Assembly: GCF_900115105.1 (NCBI RefSeq)
Contig: NZ_FOYP01000001.1
Location: forward strand, 1,886,097-1,950,096
Direction of reading: 5' to 3'
Source of the DNA: Yoonia tamlensis
Lineage (GTDB): Bacteria > Pseudomonadota > Alphaproteobacteria > Rhodobacterales > Rhodobacteraceae
Length of the DNA stretch: 64,000 bases
Part shown: piece after piece, positions 45,596 through 54,543 of the stretch
Layout of the letters: the number at the start of each line of letters is the position of its first letter
Numbering within the stretch: the first letter of the stretch is position 1
Notes under the pieces: model-generated
Seen by the model: the letters and a program-made list of their open reading frames with translations, nothing else
What the model was told of the DNA's origin: nothing
The model's database searches: none
Program-made: the position numbers and the translations under genes

Positions 45596-46388
45596 CGCAC
45601 CCCTACAAACGTTTCTCTGCTTTAAGTGGGGAAGCGGATACCCTTGCAAATACACCAATATATTGTTCCGCGCGTTGACCGATATCATGGAAACGCCGTT
45701 CGAATTTGTCTGCATGACAGACGACCCGCGCGGGCTGGCCGAGGGAATCAAGGCAATTGAATTCCCGCCATTTGCAATGGACAAATCCTGCTGGCACCGC
45801 GGTATGTGGCCCAAGGTCTGCGCCTTTGCGCCGGATCTTTTCGCCGCAGGCACGCCTGTCATTATGATGGATGTTGACGTGCTTATCTTGCGTGATCTGA
45901 CGCCGTTATTTGATCGGGTGCGCGCGGGAAACGATCTGCATATAATACGCGAAATACCCGATACGCTGCCACGGCTGTTTCCCAAACTGTTCGGAAAAGA
46001 ACTGAAATCAAATTCTTCGACCGTTGGTTTTGTCGCAGGCACCCAAAACCATCTCTATCTGGAAAGCTGCGACAAGACATATGACCAGCTGCGCCACTAC
46101 GGCAACGACCAGAACTATATCCACCGCAACGCCCGCAACCGCCAAAGCTGGCCAGCGGGCTGGATACTGTCGTTCAAGAAAAGCCTCGCTTGGCATTTTC
46201 CGGTCAACCTTGTGCGACCAATTGCCCGCCCCGACGGCTATGTCGTCATCTTTCACGGCAAACCCGATCCCGAAGACATGACCAAACGCCCGTTCAAACG
46301 CTGGGGCACTGCCGAAAAATTCGGTTATTTTCCAGTGCGTTGGATCAAAGACTACTGGTACAAATACCTGCGCGATACGGATCAGTAA
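45588..46388 (+). CDS. Glycosyltransferase-like protein
   Basis: 266 residues; soluble, no signal peptide. The N-terminal half has the GT-A-like pattern: CFKWGSGYPCKYTNILFRAL, then a run of strands and helices leading to IMMDVDVLILRDL (about 93-105), where DVD is the expected metal/nucleotide-sugar DxD motif. GNDQNYIH and the C-terminal YVVIFHGKPDPED, with a lone His, resemble the ends of GT8-like and capsular glycosyltransferases. Acceptor and donor are unknown. It starts 8 bases inside maeB, an unexpected partner for a sugar transferase, and no other cell-surface genes are near. Confidence 0.8.
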   Translation: MADAPLQTFLCFKWGSGYPCKYTNILFRALTDIMETPFEFVCMTDDPRGLAEGIKAIEFPPFAMDKSCWHRGMWPKVCAFAPDLFAAGTPVIMMDVDVLILRDLTPLFDRVRAGNDLHIIREIPDTLPRLFPKLFGKELKSNSSTVGFVAGTQNHLYLESCDKTYDQLRHYGNDQNYIHRNARNRQSWPAGWILSFKKSLAWHFPVNLVRPIARPDGYVVIFHGKPDPEDMTKRPFKRWGTAEKFGYFPVRWIKDYWYKYLRDTDQ

Positions 46389-46507
46389 CGCGCACCCGCA
46401 CGGTTGAAAATAACTTTACTATTTCGCTATTGCCGCACTCAGCGGCGCTTGCCGGGCGGATATGCAATGCGTAACACTTCACCCCAAGTTGTTTTGGGAG
46501 GAACACG

Positions 46508-48400
46508 ATGGGTTACGCGGACGTCTATGCAGCATGGAAGGCCGATCCGGAAGCATTCTGGATGGAACAGGCAAAAGCCATTGATTGGGACACGCCGCCA
46601 ACGCGCGCGCTCAATGATGACAACGCGCCTATGTATGAATGGTTTTCAGAGGCAAAGGTGAACACCTGCTACAACGCTGTGGACCGCCATGTCGAAAATG
46701 GCCGCGGCGAACAGACCGCGATCATCTACGACAGCCCGATCACCCATACCAAACGCGAGATTTCGTTCATCGAGCTGCGCAACCGCGTTGCCAGCCTTGC
46801 CGGTGCCTTACGCGCCAAAGGCGTCGAAAAAGGCGACCGCGTCATTATCTATATGCCGATGATCCCAGAGGCGCTTGAGGCGATGCTCGCCTGTGCGCGG
46901 CTTGGCGCGGTGCATTCGGTAGTTTTTGGCGGCTTTGCTGCCAACGAATTGGCAGTGCGCATTGATGACGCCAAGCCCAAAGCGATCATCGCGGCATCCT
47001 GCGGGATGGAGCCGGGGCGTGTGGTCCACTATAAACCGCTGGTTGATGGCGCGATCGAATTGGCGACACACAAACCCGATTTTTGCGTGATCTTCCAGCG
47101 CGAGCAAGAGGTCGCAGAGCTGATCCCTGGCCGCGACTATAACTGGCACGGGTTCCAATACGGTGTCGCACCCGCTGAATGTGTGCCTGTCGAAGGCAAC
47201 CACCCAGCCTATATTCTCTATACGTCCGGCACCACCGGCGCCCCCAAAGGCGTGGTGCGCCACACGGCAGGCCATCTGGTTGCGCTGAACTGGACGATGA
47301 AAAACATCTATAACGTCGATCCCGGTGATGTGTTCTGGGCGGCCTCAGATGTCGGCTGGGTCGTGGGGCACAGCTATATCTGCTATGGCCCACTGGTCCA
47401 CGGCAACACCACAATTGTGTTCGAAGGCAAGCCCATCGGCACCCCTGATGCGGGCACATTCTGGCGGGTGATCCAAGAACATAACGTCAAATCCTTCTTT
47501 ACCGCGCCCACTGCATTCCGCGCCGTCAAACGCGAGGACCCAAAGGGCGAATTCGTCAAGAAATACGATCTGTCGTGCCTGAACGCGATTTATCTAGCGG
47601 GCGAACGCGCCGATCCCGACACGATCAAATGGACCCAGGAAATGACGGGCAAGCCTGTCTATGACCATTGGTGGCAGACAGAAACCGGCTATACGATTGC
47701 AGGCAACCCCGTGGGGATCGAACCGCTACCCGTCAAGATCGGATCGCCCACTGTGGCAATGCCCGGCTATGACGTGCAGATCCTCGATGATGCGGGCCAT
47801 CCTGTTGCCGCTGGCGAATTGGGCGCAATCGCGATCAAACTGCCGCTGCCGCCTGGTACATTACCAACGCTTTGGAATGCGGCGGACCGGTTTCAGAAAT
47901 CCTATCTCAACACCTTCCCCGGCTACTATGAAACCGGCGATGCGGGCATGATCGACGAAGACGGCTATCTTTACATCATGGCGCGCACGGATGACGTGAT
48001 CAACGTTGCAGGCCACCGCCTGTCAACAGGCGCAATGGAAGAAGTGCTGGCCAACCATCCCGATGTTGGCGAATGCGCGGTGATCGGCGTGACGGACCAG
48101 CTCAAGGGGCAGTTGCCGCTCGGGTTTATCTGTCTCAACAACGGCTGCGACCGCCCCCATGAAGATGTGATCAAAGAGGTCATCGCCTCGGTGCGCAACA
48201 CCATCGGCCCTGTTGCCGCATTCAAACTGGTGACGGTTGTTGACCGTCTGCCCAAAACCCGTTCGGGTAAAATCCTGCGCGCGACCATGGTCAAAATCGC
48301 CGATAACGCGGAATTCAAAATGCCCGCTACGATTGATGATCCGGCGATTTTGGATGAAATCCGCGCGGCGCTCAAACCGATGGGCTACGCGGGCGTCTAG
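46508..48400 (+). CDS. prpE: Propionyl-CoA synthetase
   Basis: AMP-forming acyl-CoA synthetase that activates propionate (and acetate less well). The 630 residues begin MGYADVYAAWKADPEAFW, characteristic of the PrpE subgroup, followed by the adenylation loop YTSGTTGAPKGVVRH (about 237-251), YDHWWQTETGYTI, the GDAGMIDEDGYL hinge and the acylation-regulated Lys in PKTRSGKIL. GGAGG precedes the ATG. Odd-chain fatty acid oxidation by the operon at 29-36 kb would yield propionyl-CoA directly; this enzyme serves free propionate. Confidence 0.93.
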   Translation: MGYADVYAAWKADPEAFWMEQAKAIDWDTPPTRALNDDNAPMYEWFSEAKVNTCYNAVDRHVENGRGEQTAIIYDSPITHTKREISFIELRNRVASLAGALRAKGVEKGDRVIIYMPMIPEALEAMLACARLGAVHSVVFGGFAANELAVRIDDAKPKAIIAASCGMEPGRVVHYKPLVDGAIELATHKPDFCVIFQREQEVAELIPGRDYNWHGFQYGVAPAECVPVEGNHPAYILYTSGTTGAPKGVVRHTAGHLVALNWTMKNIYNVDPGDVFWAASDVGWVVGHSYICYGPLVHGNTTIVFEGKPIGTPDAGTFWRVIQEHNVKSFFTAPTAFRAVKREDPKGEFVKKYDLSCLNAIYLAGERADPDTIKWTQEMTGKPVYDHWWQTETGYTIAGNPVGIEPLPVKIGSPTVAMPGYDVQILDDAGHPVAAGELGAIAIKLPLPPGTLPTLWNAADRFQKSYLNTFPGYYETGDAGMIDEDGYLYIMARTDDVINVAGHRLSTGAMEEVLANHPDVGECAVIGVTDQLKGQLPLGFICLNNGCDRPHEDVIKEVIASVRNTIGPVAAFKLVTVVDRLPKTRSGKILRATMVKIADNAEFKMPATIDDPAILDEIRAALKPMGYAGV

Positions 48401-49452
48401 GCCTGCGTGACATCAATGATCCGGCCATCGCGCGACGATGTTTCGATGGCCGTGATCAGGTGATGGGATGCCAATGCATGGCGTCCTGTCACCATCGGGG
48501 CCGTGCCATTGCGCACTGCATCTGCAAAATCTGCGATTATCGCTTGGTGCCATTCGTGTTTGGCAACGACTGGCCCATTGTCAGACGCACCGCCCGCAAC
48601 AAGAACCTCGTGATCATTGCGCGCACCCCGCCAGAACACATCCAGACTGCCCGTGCCGATACGCAAAGTTGCGTGTTCATAATGCAAGGTGATCGTTTCA
48701 ACCCCGTGCGGATAGCTCGCCGTGCTGGCTGTCAGTGACCCCACGGCGCCATTTTCAAACCGCAGACCGGCCACCGCCATATCCTCGGATTCCATCTTGT
48801 GCAGCGCGGTTGTGGCCACCATTGCCTGCACCTGTGTCACCGCGCCGGTAAAACGCAGCGCCAGATCAATTGTATGGATTGCTTGGGTGATCAGCACGCC
48901 GCCCCCGTCACGCGCATAGGTGCCGCGCCCCAATTCATCATAATAGGATTGGTCGCGCCAAAGCGGGATCGCAATTTCCACATGCGCCAGCTTGCCAAGC
49001 CCGCCTTTGGCAATCAAATCCGCTGCCGCAATCGACGGCGCGCGCGCGCGGTGCTGGAACAGAATGCCCAATGAGACGCCTGCGTTTTCGCAAATCTCGA
49101 CCACTTGCAGGGCTTCGGCGCTGTTTCGCGCCACAGGTTTTTCCAAGAGGATATGTTTGCCCGCTTTGGCCAATGCGGTGATCAGATCAATCCGCACTGA
49201 TGGCGGGGTCGCGACAATCGCCATATGAATATCGGGGTTGTCGGTCACCTGCGCCAGATCCGCCGTAAACAGCGGCGCGTCCCCCGCATAGTGATCCGCC
49301 AAATAGGCCGCATTTTCAGGCCGGCGCGCCACAACAGCGTCCAACCGCAGTTCATTACGCATCGCCGACAGGGCCGCAACATGGGTCGGCGCGATCATGC
49401 CCGCACCGATCAGGGCCACGCCCATGCGGGCATTCAAATCTTGCTGTGTCAT
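48397..49452 (-). CDS. Gfo/Idh/MocA family oxidoreductase
   Basis: NAD(P)-dependent sugar or inositol dehydrogenase family; 351 residues from ATG 49452, which follows GGAGG. The Rossmann motif GVALIGAGMIAPTHVAAL (about 10-27), the EKPVARN motif (about 104-110) with the key Lys, and GGGVLITQAIHTIDLALRF (about 185-205) with the catalytic Asp-His region are present. The substrate is not predictable. It converges on prpE with a 4-base overlap, and stands where ihfB often follows rpsA. Confidence 0.92.
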   Translation of the reverse strand: MTQQDLNARMGVALIGAGMIAPTHVAALSAMRNELRLDAVVARRPENAAYLADHYAGDAPLFTADLAQVTDNPDIHMAIVATPPSVRIDLITALAKAGKHILLEKPVARNSAEALQVVEICENAGVSLGILFQHRARAPSIAAADLIAKGGLGKLAHVEIAIPLWRDQSYYDELGRGTYARDGGGVLITQAIHTIDLALRFTGAVTQVQAMVATTALHKMESEDMAVAGLRFENGAVGSLTASTASYPHGVETITLHYEHATLRIGTGSLDVFWRGARNDHEVLVAGGASDNGPVVAKHEWHQAIIADFADAVRNGTAPMVTGRHALASHHLITAIETSSRDGRIIDVTQA

Positions 49453-49506
49453 CCTAGCCTCCGCTTTCTGGTATACCAGACCAGAGCCGCGAGGCAGAGG
49501 CAAGCA

Positions 49507-49546
49507 ACAAAAAACCCCGCCGCAGTTTCCTGCGACGGGGTAAATT
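49507..49546 (-). terminator. Rho-independent terminator of rpsA
   Basis: On the minus strand, ACCCCG and CGGGGT (with an inner CGCA/TGCG extension) flank a GAAACT loop, followed by a run of six T. It starts about 24 bases after the rpsA stop. Confidence 0.9.
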
Positions 49547-49569
49547 TTGTAACGCTAAAAGCGGGTGAC

Positions 49570-51246
49570 TTATTCGTCGCCGCCCTTAAGCGCCGCGCCA
49601 AGGATATCACCCAAGGACGCGCCGGAATCAGATGAGCCGAACTGCTCAACCGCTTCTTTTTCTTCAGCGATTTCACGTGCTTTGATCGACAGACCCAGTT
49701 TGCGAGTTTTGCTGTCGATGTTGGTGACGCGAACATCAACCTTGTCGCCAACGCCGAAACGCTCTGGGCGCTGCTCGGCACGGTCACGTGACAGGTCCGA
49801 ACGACGGATAAAGGATTTTGCACCTTCATAGTCGACTTCGATGCCGCCGTCTTCGATCTTGGTCACTTCAACAGTGATGACAGAACCGCGCTTCACGCCG
49901 CCAACAGCTTCTGCGAACGGATCACCGTCCAGCGCTTTGATGGACAGGGAAATACGTTCTTTTTCAACGTCAACTTCAGCAACTTTGGCTTTGACAACGT
50001 CACCTTTGCGGAAATCGCCGATGACGTCTTCGCCGCGGCCTTCCCATGTCAGGTCGGACAGGTGAACCATGCCGTCGATGTCGCCTTCAAGGCCAATGAA
50101 CAGACCGAATTCGGTGATGTTTTTGACTTCGCCTTCGACTTCAGTGCCTTCTGGGTGTGTCTCGGCAAAGACTTCCCACGGGTTGCGCTGTGTCTGCTTG
50201 AGACCCAAAGAAACGCGACGCTTGGTGCTGTCGATTTCCAGAACCATGACTTCGACTTCTTGTGAAGTAGACACGATTTTGCCCGGGTGTACGTTTTTCT
50301 TTGTCCAAGACATCTCGGACACGTGCACCAGACCTTCAACACCGGCTTCCAGCTCAACAAATGCGCCGTAATCAGTGATGTTGGTCACGCGACCTTGGTG
50401 TACAGAACCAAGGCTGAATTTCGCTTCGACAGCATCCCATGGATCGTCCTGCAGCTGCTTCATGCCAAGGCTGATGCGATGTGTTTCTTTGTTGATCTTG
50501 ATGACCTGCACCTTGATCGTCTCACCAATTGTGAGGATCTCGGATGGGTGGTTCACACGGCGCCATGCCATGTCGGTCACGTGCAACAGACCGTCAACAC
50601 CGCCAAGGTCAACGAACGCACCGTATTCGGTGATGTTCTTGACGACGCCGTCAACTTCTTGGCCTTCTGTCAGGTTGCCGATGACTTCGGCACGCTGTTC
50701 GGCACGTGATTCTTCAAGGATCGCACGACGTGATACAACGATGTTCCCGCGACGGCGGTCCATCTTCAGGATCTGGAATGGCTGCTTAAGACCCATCAAC
50801 GGGCCTGCGTCACGCACAGGGCGGACGTCAACCTGAGAACCCGGCAAGAACGCAACCGCGCCGCCAAGATCAACAGTGAAACCACCTTTGACACGGCCGA
50901 AGATGGCACCGTCTACGCGCAGTTCGTCAGCATATGCTTTTTCCAGACGATCCCAAGCTTCCTCGCGGCGCGCCATCTCGCGAGAGATAACAGCTTCGCC
51001 ACGGGCGTTCTCGACCTGACGCAGGAACACTTCGACAGTGTCGCCAACAGCCAGTTCGGCTTCTTCACCTGGGTTTGCAAATTCTTTGAGATCAACGCGG
51101 CCTTCCATTTTGTAGCCTACGTCGATGATCGCTTGGCCAGCCTCGATTGAGATGACTTTGCCTTTGACAACAGACCCTTCGGCCGGTGTGTCCATTTCGA
51201 AGCTTTCGTTCAAGAGTGCTTCAAACTCTTCCATTGTATTAGCCAT
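49570..51246 (-). CDS. rpsA: 30S ribosomal protein S1
   Basis: RNA-binding protein that helps the 30S subunit bind and unfold mRNA starts. The 558-residue product has six S1 domains in tandem; typical cores are KVISIEAGQAIIDVGYKMEG (first, about 29-48), GVVKNITEYGAFVDLGGVDGLLHV (third, in two halves), GRVTNITDYGAFVELEAG (fourth) and GEVKNITEFGLFIGLEGD (fifth). Domains 3-6, the mRNA-binding ones, are the best conserved. It is usually downstream of aroA and cmk; here about 2.5 kb of unrelated DNA comes between. It has its own likely promoter and a strong terminator. Confidence 0.97.
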   Translation of the reverse strand: MANTMEEFEALLNESFEMDTPAEGSVVKGKVISIEAGQAIIDVGYKMEGRVDLKEFANPGEEAELAVGDTVEVFLRQVENARGEAVISREMARREEAWDRLEKAYADELRVDGAIFGRVKGGFTVDLGGAVAFLPGSQVDVRPVRDAGPLMGLKQPFQILKMDRRRGNIVVSRRAILEESRAEQRAEVIGNLTEGQEVDGVVKNITEYGAFVDLGGVDGLLHVTDMAWRRVNHPSEILTIGETIKVQVIKINKETHRISLGMKQLQDDPWDAVEAKFSLGSVHQGRVTNITDYGAFVELEAGVEGLVHVSEMSWTKKNVHPGKIVSTSQEVEVMVLEIDSTKRRVSLGLKQTQRNPWEVFAETHPEGTEVEGEVKNITEFGLFIGLEGDIDGMVHLSDLTWEGRGEDVIGDFRKGDVVKAKVAEVDVEKERISLSIKALDGDPFAEAVGGVKRGSVITVEVTKIEDGGIEVDYEGAKSFIRRSDLSRDRAEQRPERFGVGDKVDVRVTNIDSKTRKLGLSIKAREIAEEKEAVEQFGSSDSGASLGDILGAALKGGDE

Positions 51247-51421
51247 GTGGCGTCGTTTTCCTAACGTTTGGTTTTATACGGGCCGTGCGGTTGTCTCCGC
51301 CGGTCTTTCAGTTGCGTTTGGTCTGGGCACCTTTGCGAACATAAAACAACAGGGCCGGTTCATCACCGACCCCGCTCACGTCTCACGTCCGCACCTGTAA
51401 TCGGTACTTCGACAGGGCGGC

Positions 51422-51449
51422 GTATAGGCGCGTTTTGTCATGTTTGCAA
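51422..51449 (-). promoter_or_regulatory. Predicted sigma-70-type promoter of rpsA
   Basis: On the minus strand, TTGCAA (51444-51449) and CTATAC (51422-51427) are 16 bases apart. Transcription would start near 51414, leaving a leader of about 165 bases before the rpsA ATG, long enough for autoregulatory structure. Only the box match supports it. Confidence 0.45.
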
Positions 51450-51480
51450 GGGGTTTTACAGTTCCGCAATCGGTCAGCGT

Positions 51481-52425
51481 CTAACTGTCTGAATCAGAGG
51501 AACTGTCATACCCGGGAAACAAAAGCGGGCGCTGATGCGGTGGAATTTCACTCACCGGCATACGCCCATGTTCCCAAACATGGGCTGCTGACGAATTATA
51601 GAAGGTCGTACCACCGGGCGACATCGGCGCATATTGCGAACTATACGCCATGTTTTGTTCGGTATCATCGCTCATTTCGGCTTCGTCATCGCTGTCGAAA
51701 CGCAGCCTCGGATCAGCGGCCGCGCCGATAAATCGGTTTGTTACAGAATCATCAAGCCGCAGATTATGGGGGGCGCTATTCAGGTGACCGCACAGTACCT
51801 TGACGTTATTGGTTGTGGCGCCTGCCAGCACCGCATTGCGTGCAATGACCATGTTTGCATAGAAATCAAGGTGAGGATTGCTGCCATACAATGCGTCGGA
51901 CGACCCCTCAAAGTAGGGTTGATCTATATCACCGTTCAAGAACGCTTCGACCAGATCGTCACGAATTTCCTGCCATGATCGTGAATGGCATCTGTCAAGT
52001 TCTTCATCGCTTAGATTGACACTGCTTGCGTCAAGCTGCTGGTCCGGCTCATCGGCATGTGTGTCATTCCACTCTGCTACCAGATATCTGGTCAAGACAG
52101 TCGTACGAATGAACGCAGGGCGGCCTGATACCGTCCATGTACCGCCATTATTCACAACACTGACCGCCCTTTGCAGGGTATCACCCGCAGCGGATGAAAC
52201 AGGTGCGCAATCAAATGTATGTTGCGCGGTCAGCGCCGCCATCTGCACCGGCGCACGGCCCTCATCGGCAGCGACCTGCAATGCGGCTTGCTTTGTCGCA
52301 ACGGGGCTCTGGATTGCCATACGCTGTAGCATCGCCAAAGGCCCGGCAGATTGACCTGTGTTCGCCCTGCGTCGCGCGAGGGGCATTGCGGCGGGTATTG
52401 CGCTTTGTGCCGTCTTATAAGTCAT
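51481..52425 (-). CDS. Orphan protein with toxin/effector-like organisation
   Basis: 314 residues, not recognised. The first 100 residues are Ala/Gln-rich with repeated QRMA, PVQMA and LQRAV-like pieces, a style seen ahead of toxin domains in polymorphic toxins and phage-tail-like effector proteins. The central part (about 100-250) is globular, with clustered candidate nuclease-type residues: RCHSRSW, CGHLNSAPHNLRL and NRFIGAAADPRL. The last 60 residues are acidic and Ser-rich, ending in SSSDSDS. There is no signal peptide. GGAAG precedes the ATG. No immunity or secretion genes are adjacent. It lies in DNA that splits the conserved rpsA-cmk linkage, so recent acquisition is likely. Confidence 0.7.
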   Translation of the reverse strand: MTYKTAQSAIPAAMPLARRRANTGQSAGPLAMLQRMAIQSPVATKQAALQVAADEGRAPVQMAALTAQHTFDCAPVSSAAGDTLQRAVSVVNNGGTWTVSGRPAFIRTTVLTRYLVAEWNDTHADEPDQQLDASSVNLSDEELDRCHSRSWQEIRDDLVEAFLNGDIDQPYFEGSSDALYGSNPHLDFYANMVIARNAVLAGATTNNVKVLCGHLNSAPHNLRLDDSVTNRFIGAAADPRLRFDSDDEAEMSDDTEQNMAYSSQYAPMSPGGTTFYNSSAAHVWEHGRMPVSEIPPHQRPLLFPGYDSSSDSDS

Positions 52426-52670
52426 AGCACTTCCGGAAATTCTTCAAATGAATATATGCATAGCTACCACATTCCGCCGTGCAATTACATCAAAAACAGA
52501 ATTCCTGTCTCAGGCGCGGCCGAACGCACTGTGCGACCGCAGTCAATTTGCCATACGCTTTGCCGACGCAAAGCAGACGTCACTCCGACCGAAGATCTCT
52601 TATGTTTTCGAGCGGTAGATCATACCCCCCGCCCGCAGGTATTGCAGGCAGGGGGCTGCGCACGCAGCGC

Positions 52671-53591
52671 CTACATATTGTCGAGCGGCACCAGCGTCGC
52701 CGCTGCGTCCACATACATGCCGACAACGGTGTTCATATTCGCCATTGTGACGTTAAGCTGTTGGAATTTTGCAGTATTGTCGTCGGGGTTCAACGGATTC
52801 CCCGCCAGCACATCCATCACAAACGGCTTTGCAGTGCTCCAATCATTCAGCACCCCGTCCAGCCCTTCGGCAATCGTGTCATTGGGCGGCGGGCGCACGC
52901 CAACCACCGGCATCCCGTGGCGCAATGCCTCAAGCGAGTTCTCGAAAATCACCATCGTGCCATTCAGGTCTTCGGCAGTCACAAGCGTTTCGAAATTGCC
53001 TTCCAAGATGCAGGATTCCTTGGACATTTTCTGGGTCAACATCCGTTGGCGTCCCGAAATATCCACCAGAACCAGCGCCGCGAACGTCGTCGCATTCGGG
53101 TTGGAATACTGCTGCACAAGCCGTTCAACAAGCAGCTGCGCCGCGCGCAAGACGGCAAGGTTTTCGTTATAAAGATAGTCGCGTTCCGCATCGGTTGCCG
53201 CACCGCTTGCGACCGCCTCGGCAGCGGCTTTCAGAGGTTCCCAACGCGACCGCAAATCGGCAATCAGCGCCAGCGTGCGGTCGTTGGTTTCGGGCTGCTG
53301 GATATTCAGATCGGCATCGCCAAACTCAAGACCTGTCAGAATTTTTTCAAATTCCGCCGTTGCACCCGCCAGCAAAGCAGCCGATCCATCCAGATCAATG
53401 CCCCGCGAATAATGACAAGCCGCAGCAGGAATGCGCTGCGACAACATCCGAAGTTTTCCGGAAAAATTGATCCGCTGCTCTGCGTTGTCTTCGATAATAG
53501 GTGCGGCTTGGCTATAGGTCACGCTGGGCAAAAAAGTTACGGGAAATGCAGCTGCAAGTAGCAGTGCAAACTTAAGATACTTCGGTCTCAT
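52671..53591 (-). CDS. Exported protein with two PilJ N-terminal (nitrate-sensor-like) domains
   Basis: 306 residues from ATG 53591. A signal peptide spans about residues 1-28 (ALLLAAAFPVTF). Two copies of the type IV pili chemoreceptor N-terminal domain follow: the hallmark QRINFSGKLRMLSQRIPAAAC (residues 37-56, within the first copy) and DISGRQRMLTQKMSKESC (second, about 173-190). Such four-helix modules form the periplasmic part of PilJ and of nitrate sensors like NarX. Here there is no transmembrane helix or signalling domain after them, so the protein would be a free periplasmic binding protein. It is inserted between rpsA and cmk; a partner receptor is not visible. Confidence 0.85.
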   Translation of the reverse strand: MRPKYLKFALLLAAAFPVTFLPSVTYSQAAPIIEDNAEQRINFSGKLRMLSQRIPAAACHYSRGIDLDGSAALLAGATAEFEKILTGLEFGDADLNIQQPETNDRTLALIADLRSRWEPLKAAAEAVASGAATDAERDYLYNENLAVLRAAQLLVERLVQQYSNPNATTFAALVLVDISGRQRMLTQKMSKESCILEGNFETLVTAEDLNGTMVIFENSLEALRHGMPVVGVRPPPNDTIAEGLDGVLNDWSTAKPFVMDVLAGNPLNPDDNTAKFQQLNVTMANMNTVVGMYVDAAATLVPLDNM

Positions 53592-53928
53592 AATATTCTT
53601 TCTGTCTCTACGCATAGGTGACGGCACCAAACCGGCACCACGGCACATCCGATTCGAATCGTTTGGTCACGATCGGTCCAATTTCTCGGGGTCTTGCTAG
53701 CATTATTAAGCACTTAGCCAATTGATCTACCTCAAACGCGAATTTGCTAGTATACCAGATATGAGGCCTGAGAATTTGGGCGCTAAATATCCCCAATGCC
53801 CATATTTTGATCACTTTGTGCGTCATGAATTTGCGCAAATAGCTGAACGTGCAACGACAGGCGCGCTTGCGAACTACCTTTATGGTTGCAACGCACTGAC
53901 AGGTGAAAATACGGTGGCGTGCGCGCGG
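53592..53928. other. Gene-free stretch of 337 bases between the PilJ-like gene and cmk
   Basis: AT-richer than its surroundings. It should hold the promoter of the leftward PilJ-like gene, but no convincing -35/-10 pair stands out. A rightward open frame from about 53761 has a plausible protein look for some 50 codons, then runs without stop into the antisense of cmk; it is more likely a gene remnant or chance than a gene. Confidence 0.5.
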
Positions 53929-54543
53929 TTAGCGCGCGTCAAGTCGTGCTTGCACTGCGTCAATCGCTGCGGCCACGGCCTGTGCCACTGTCAAATCGGA
54001 GGTATCGATGAACACGGCATCAGTCGCGGCTACCAATGGCGCGGTTGCGCGGTTACGGTCGCGCGCGTCGCGGGTTTTGACATCGGCCAAAACCTGTTCA
54101 AACGTCAGATCCATACCCTTTTCAGCCAACTCCTTGAACCGTCGCTCGGCGCGGCATTCGGCGCTCGCGGTCACAAACAGTTTTGCATTTGCATCAGGGC
54201 AGATCACGGTGCCAATATCGCGCCCGTCGAGCACCGCCCCGCCATCGCGTGCGGCAAATTTGCGTTGAAAATCAACAAGCGCGCTGCGCACATCGACGAT
54301 GACCGCAATTTCGCTGGCGGCTTGGGCCACGGCAGGCGTGCGCAGGCTTTCGTCCTCGAGATCGATCGGATCAAGCCCGCGCGCCGCGGCAACCGGATCG
54401 GCCCCGTTCAGCACTTTGGCCCCGACTGCACGGTACAAAAGCCCCGTATCCAAATGCGCAAAGCCGAAATGCGCGGCAACGGCCTTGCTGATTGTGCCTT
54501 TGCCAGCGGCGGCAGGCCCGTCGATGGCGACCGTAAAAATCAT
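53929..54543 (-). CDS. cmk: Cytidylate kinase
   Basis: Phosphorylates CMP and dCMP with ATP. The 204 residues start with the P-loop [18 protein letters not shown] (3-20), then [11 protein letters not shown] with the nucleotide-binding Asp-Thr-Gly, [21 protein letters not shown] (in two pieces) and the lid region [13 protein letters not shown]. It shares an ATGA overlap with aroA upstream, the conserved arrangement, but rpsA is displaced about 2.7 kb downstream by inserted genes. Confidence 0.96.
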   Translation of the reverse strand: MIFTVAIDGPAAAGKGTISKAVAAHFGFAHLDTGLLYRAVGAKVLNGADPVAAARGLDPIDLEDESLRTPAVAQAASEIAVIVDVRSALVDFQRKFAARDGGAVLDGRDIGTVICPDANAKLFVTASAECRAERRFKELAEKGMDLTFEQVLADVKTRDARDRNRATAPLVAATDAVFIDTSDLTVAQAVAAAIDAVQARLDAR

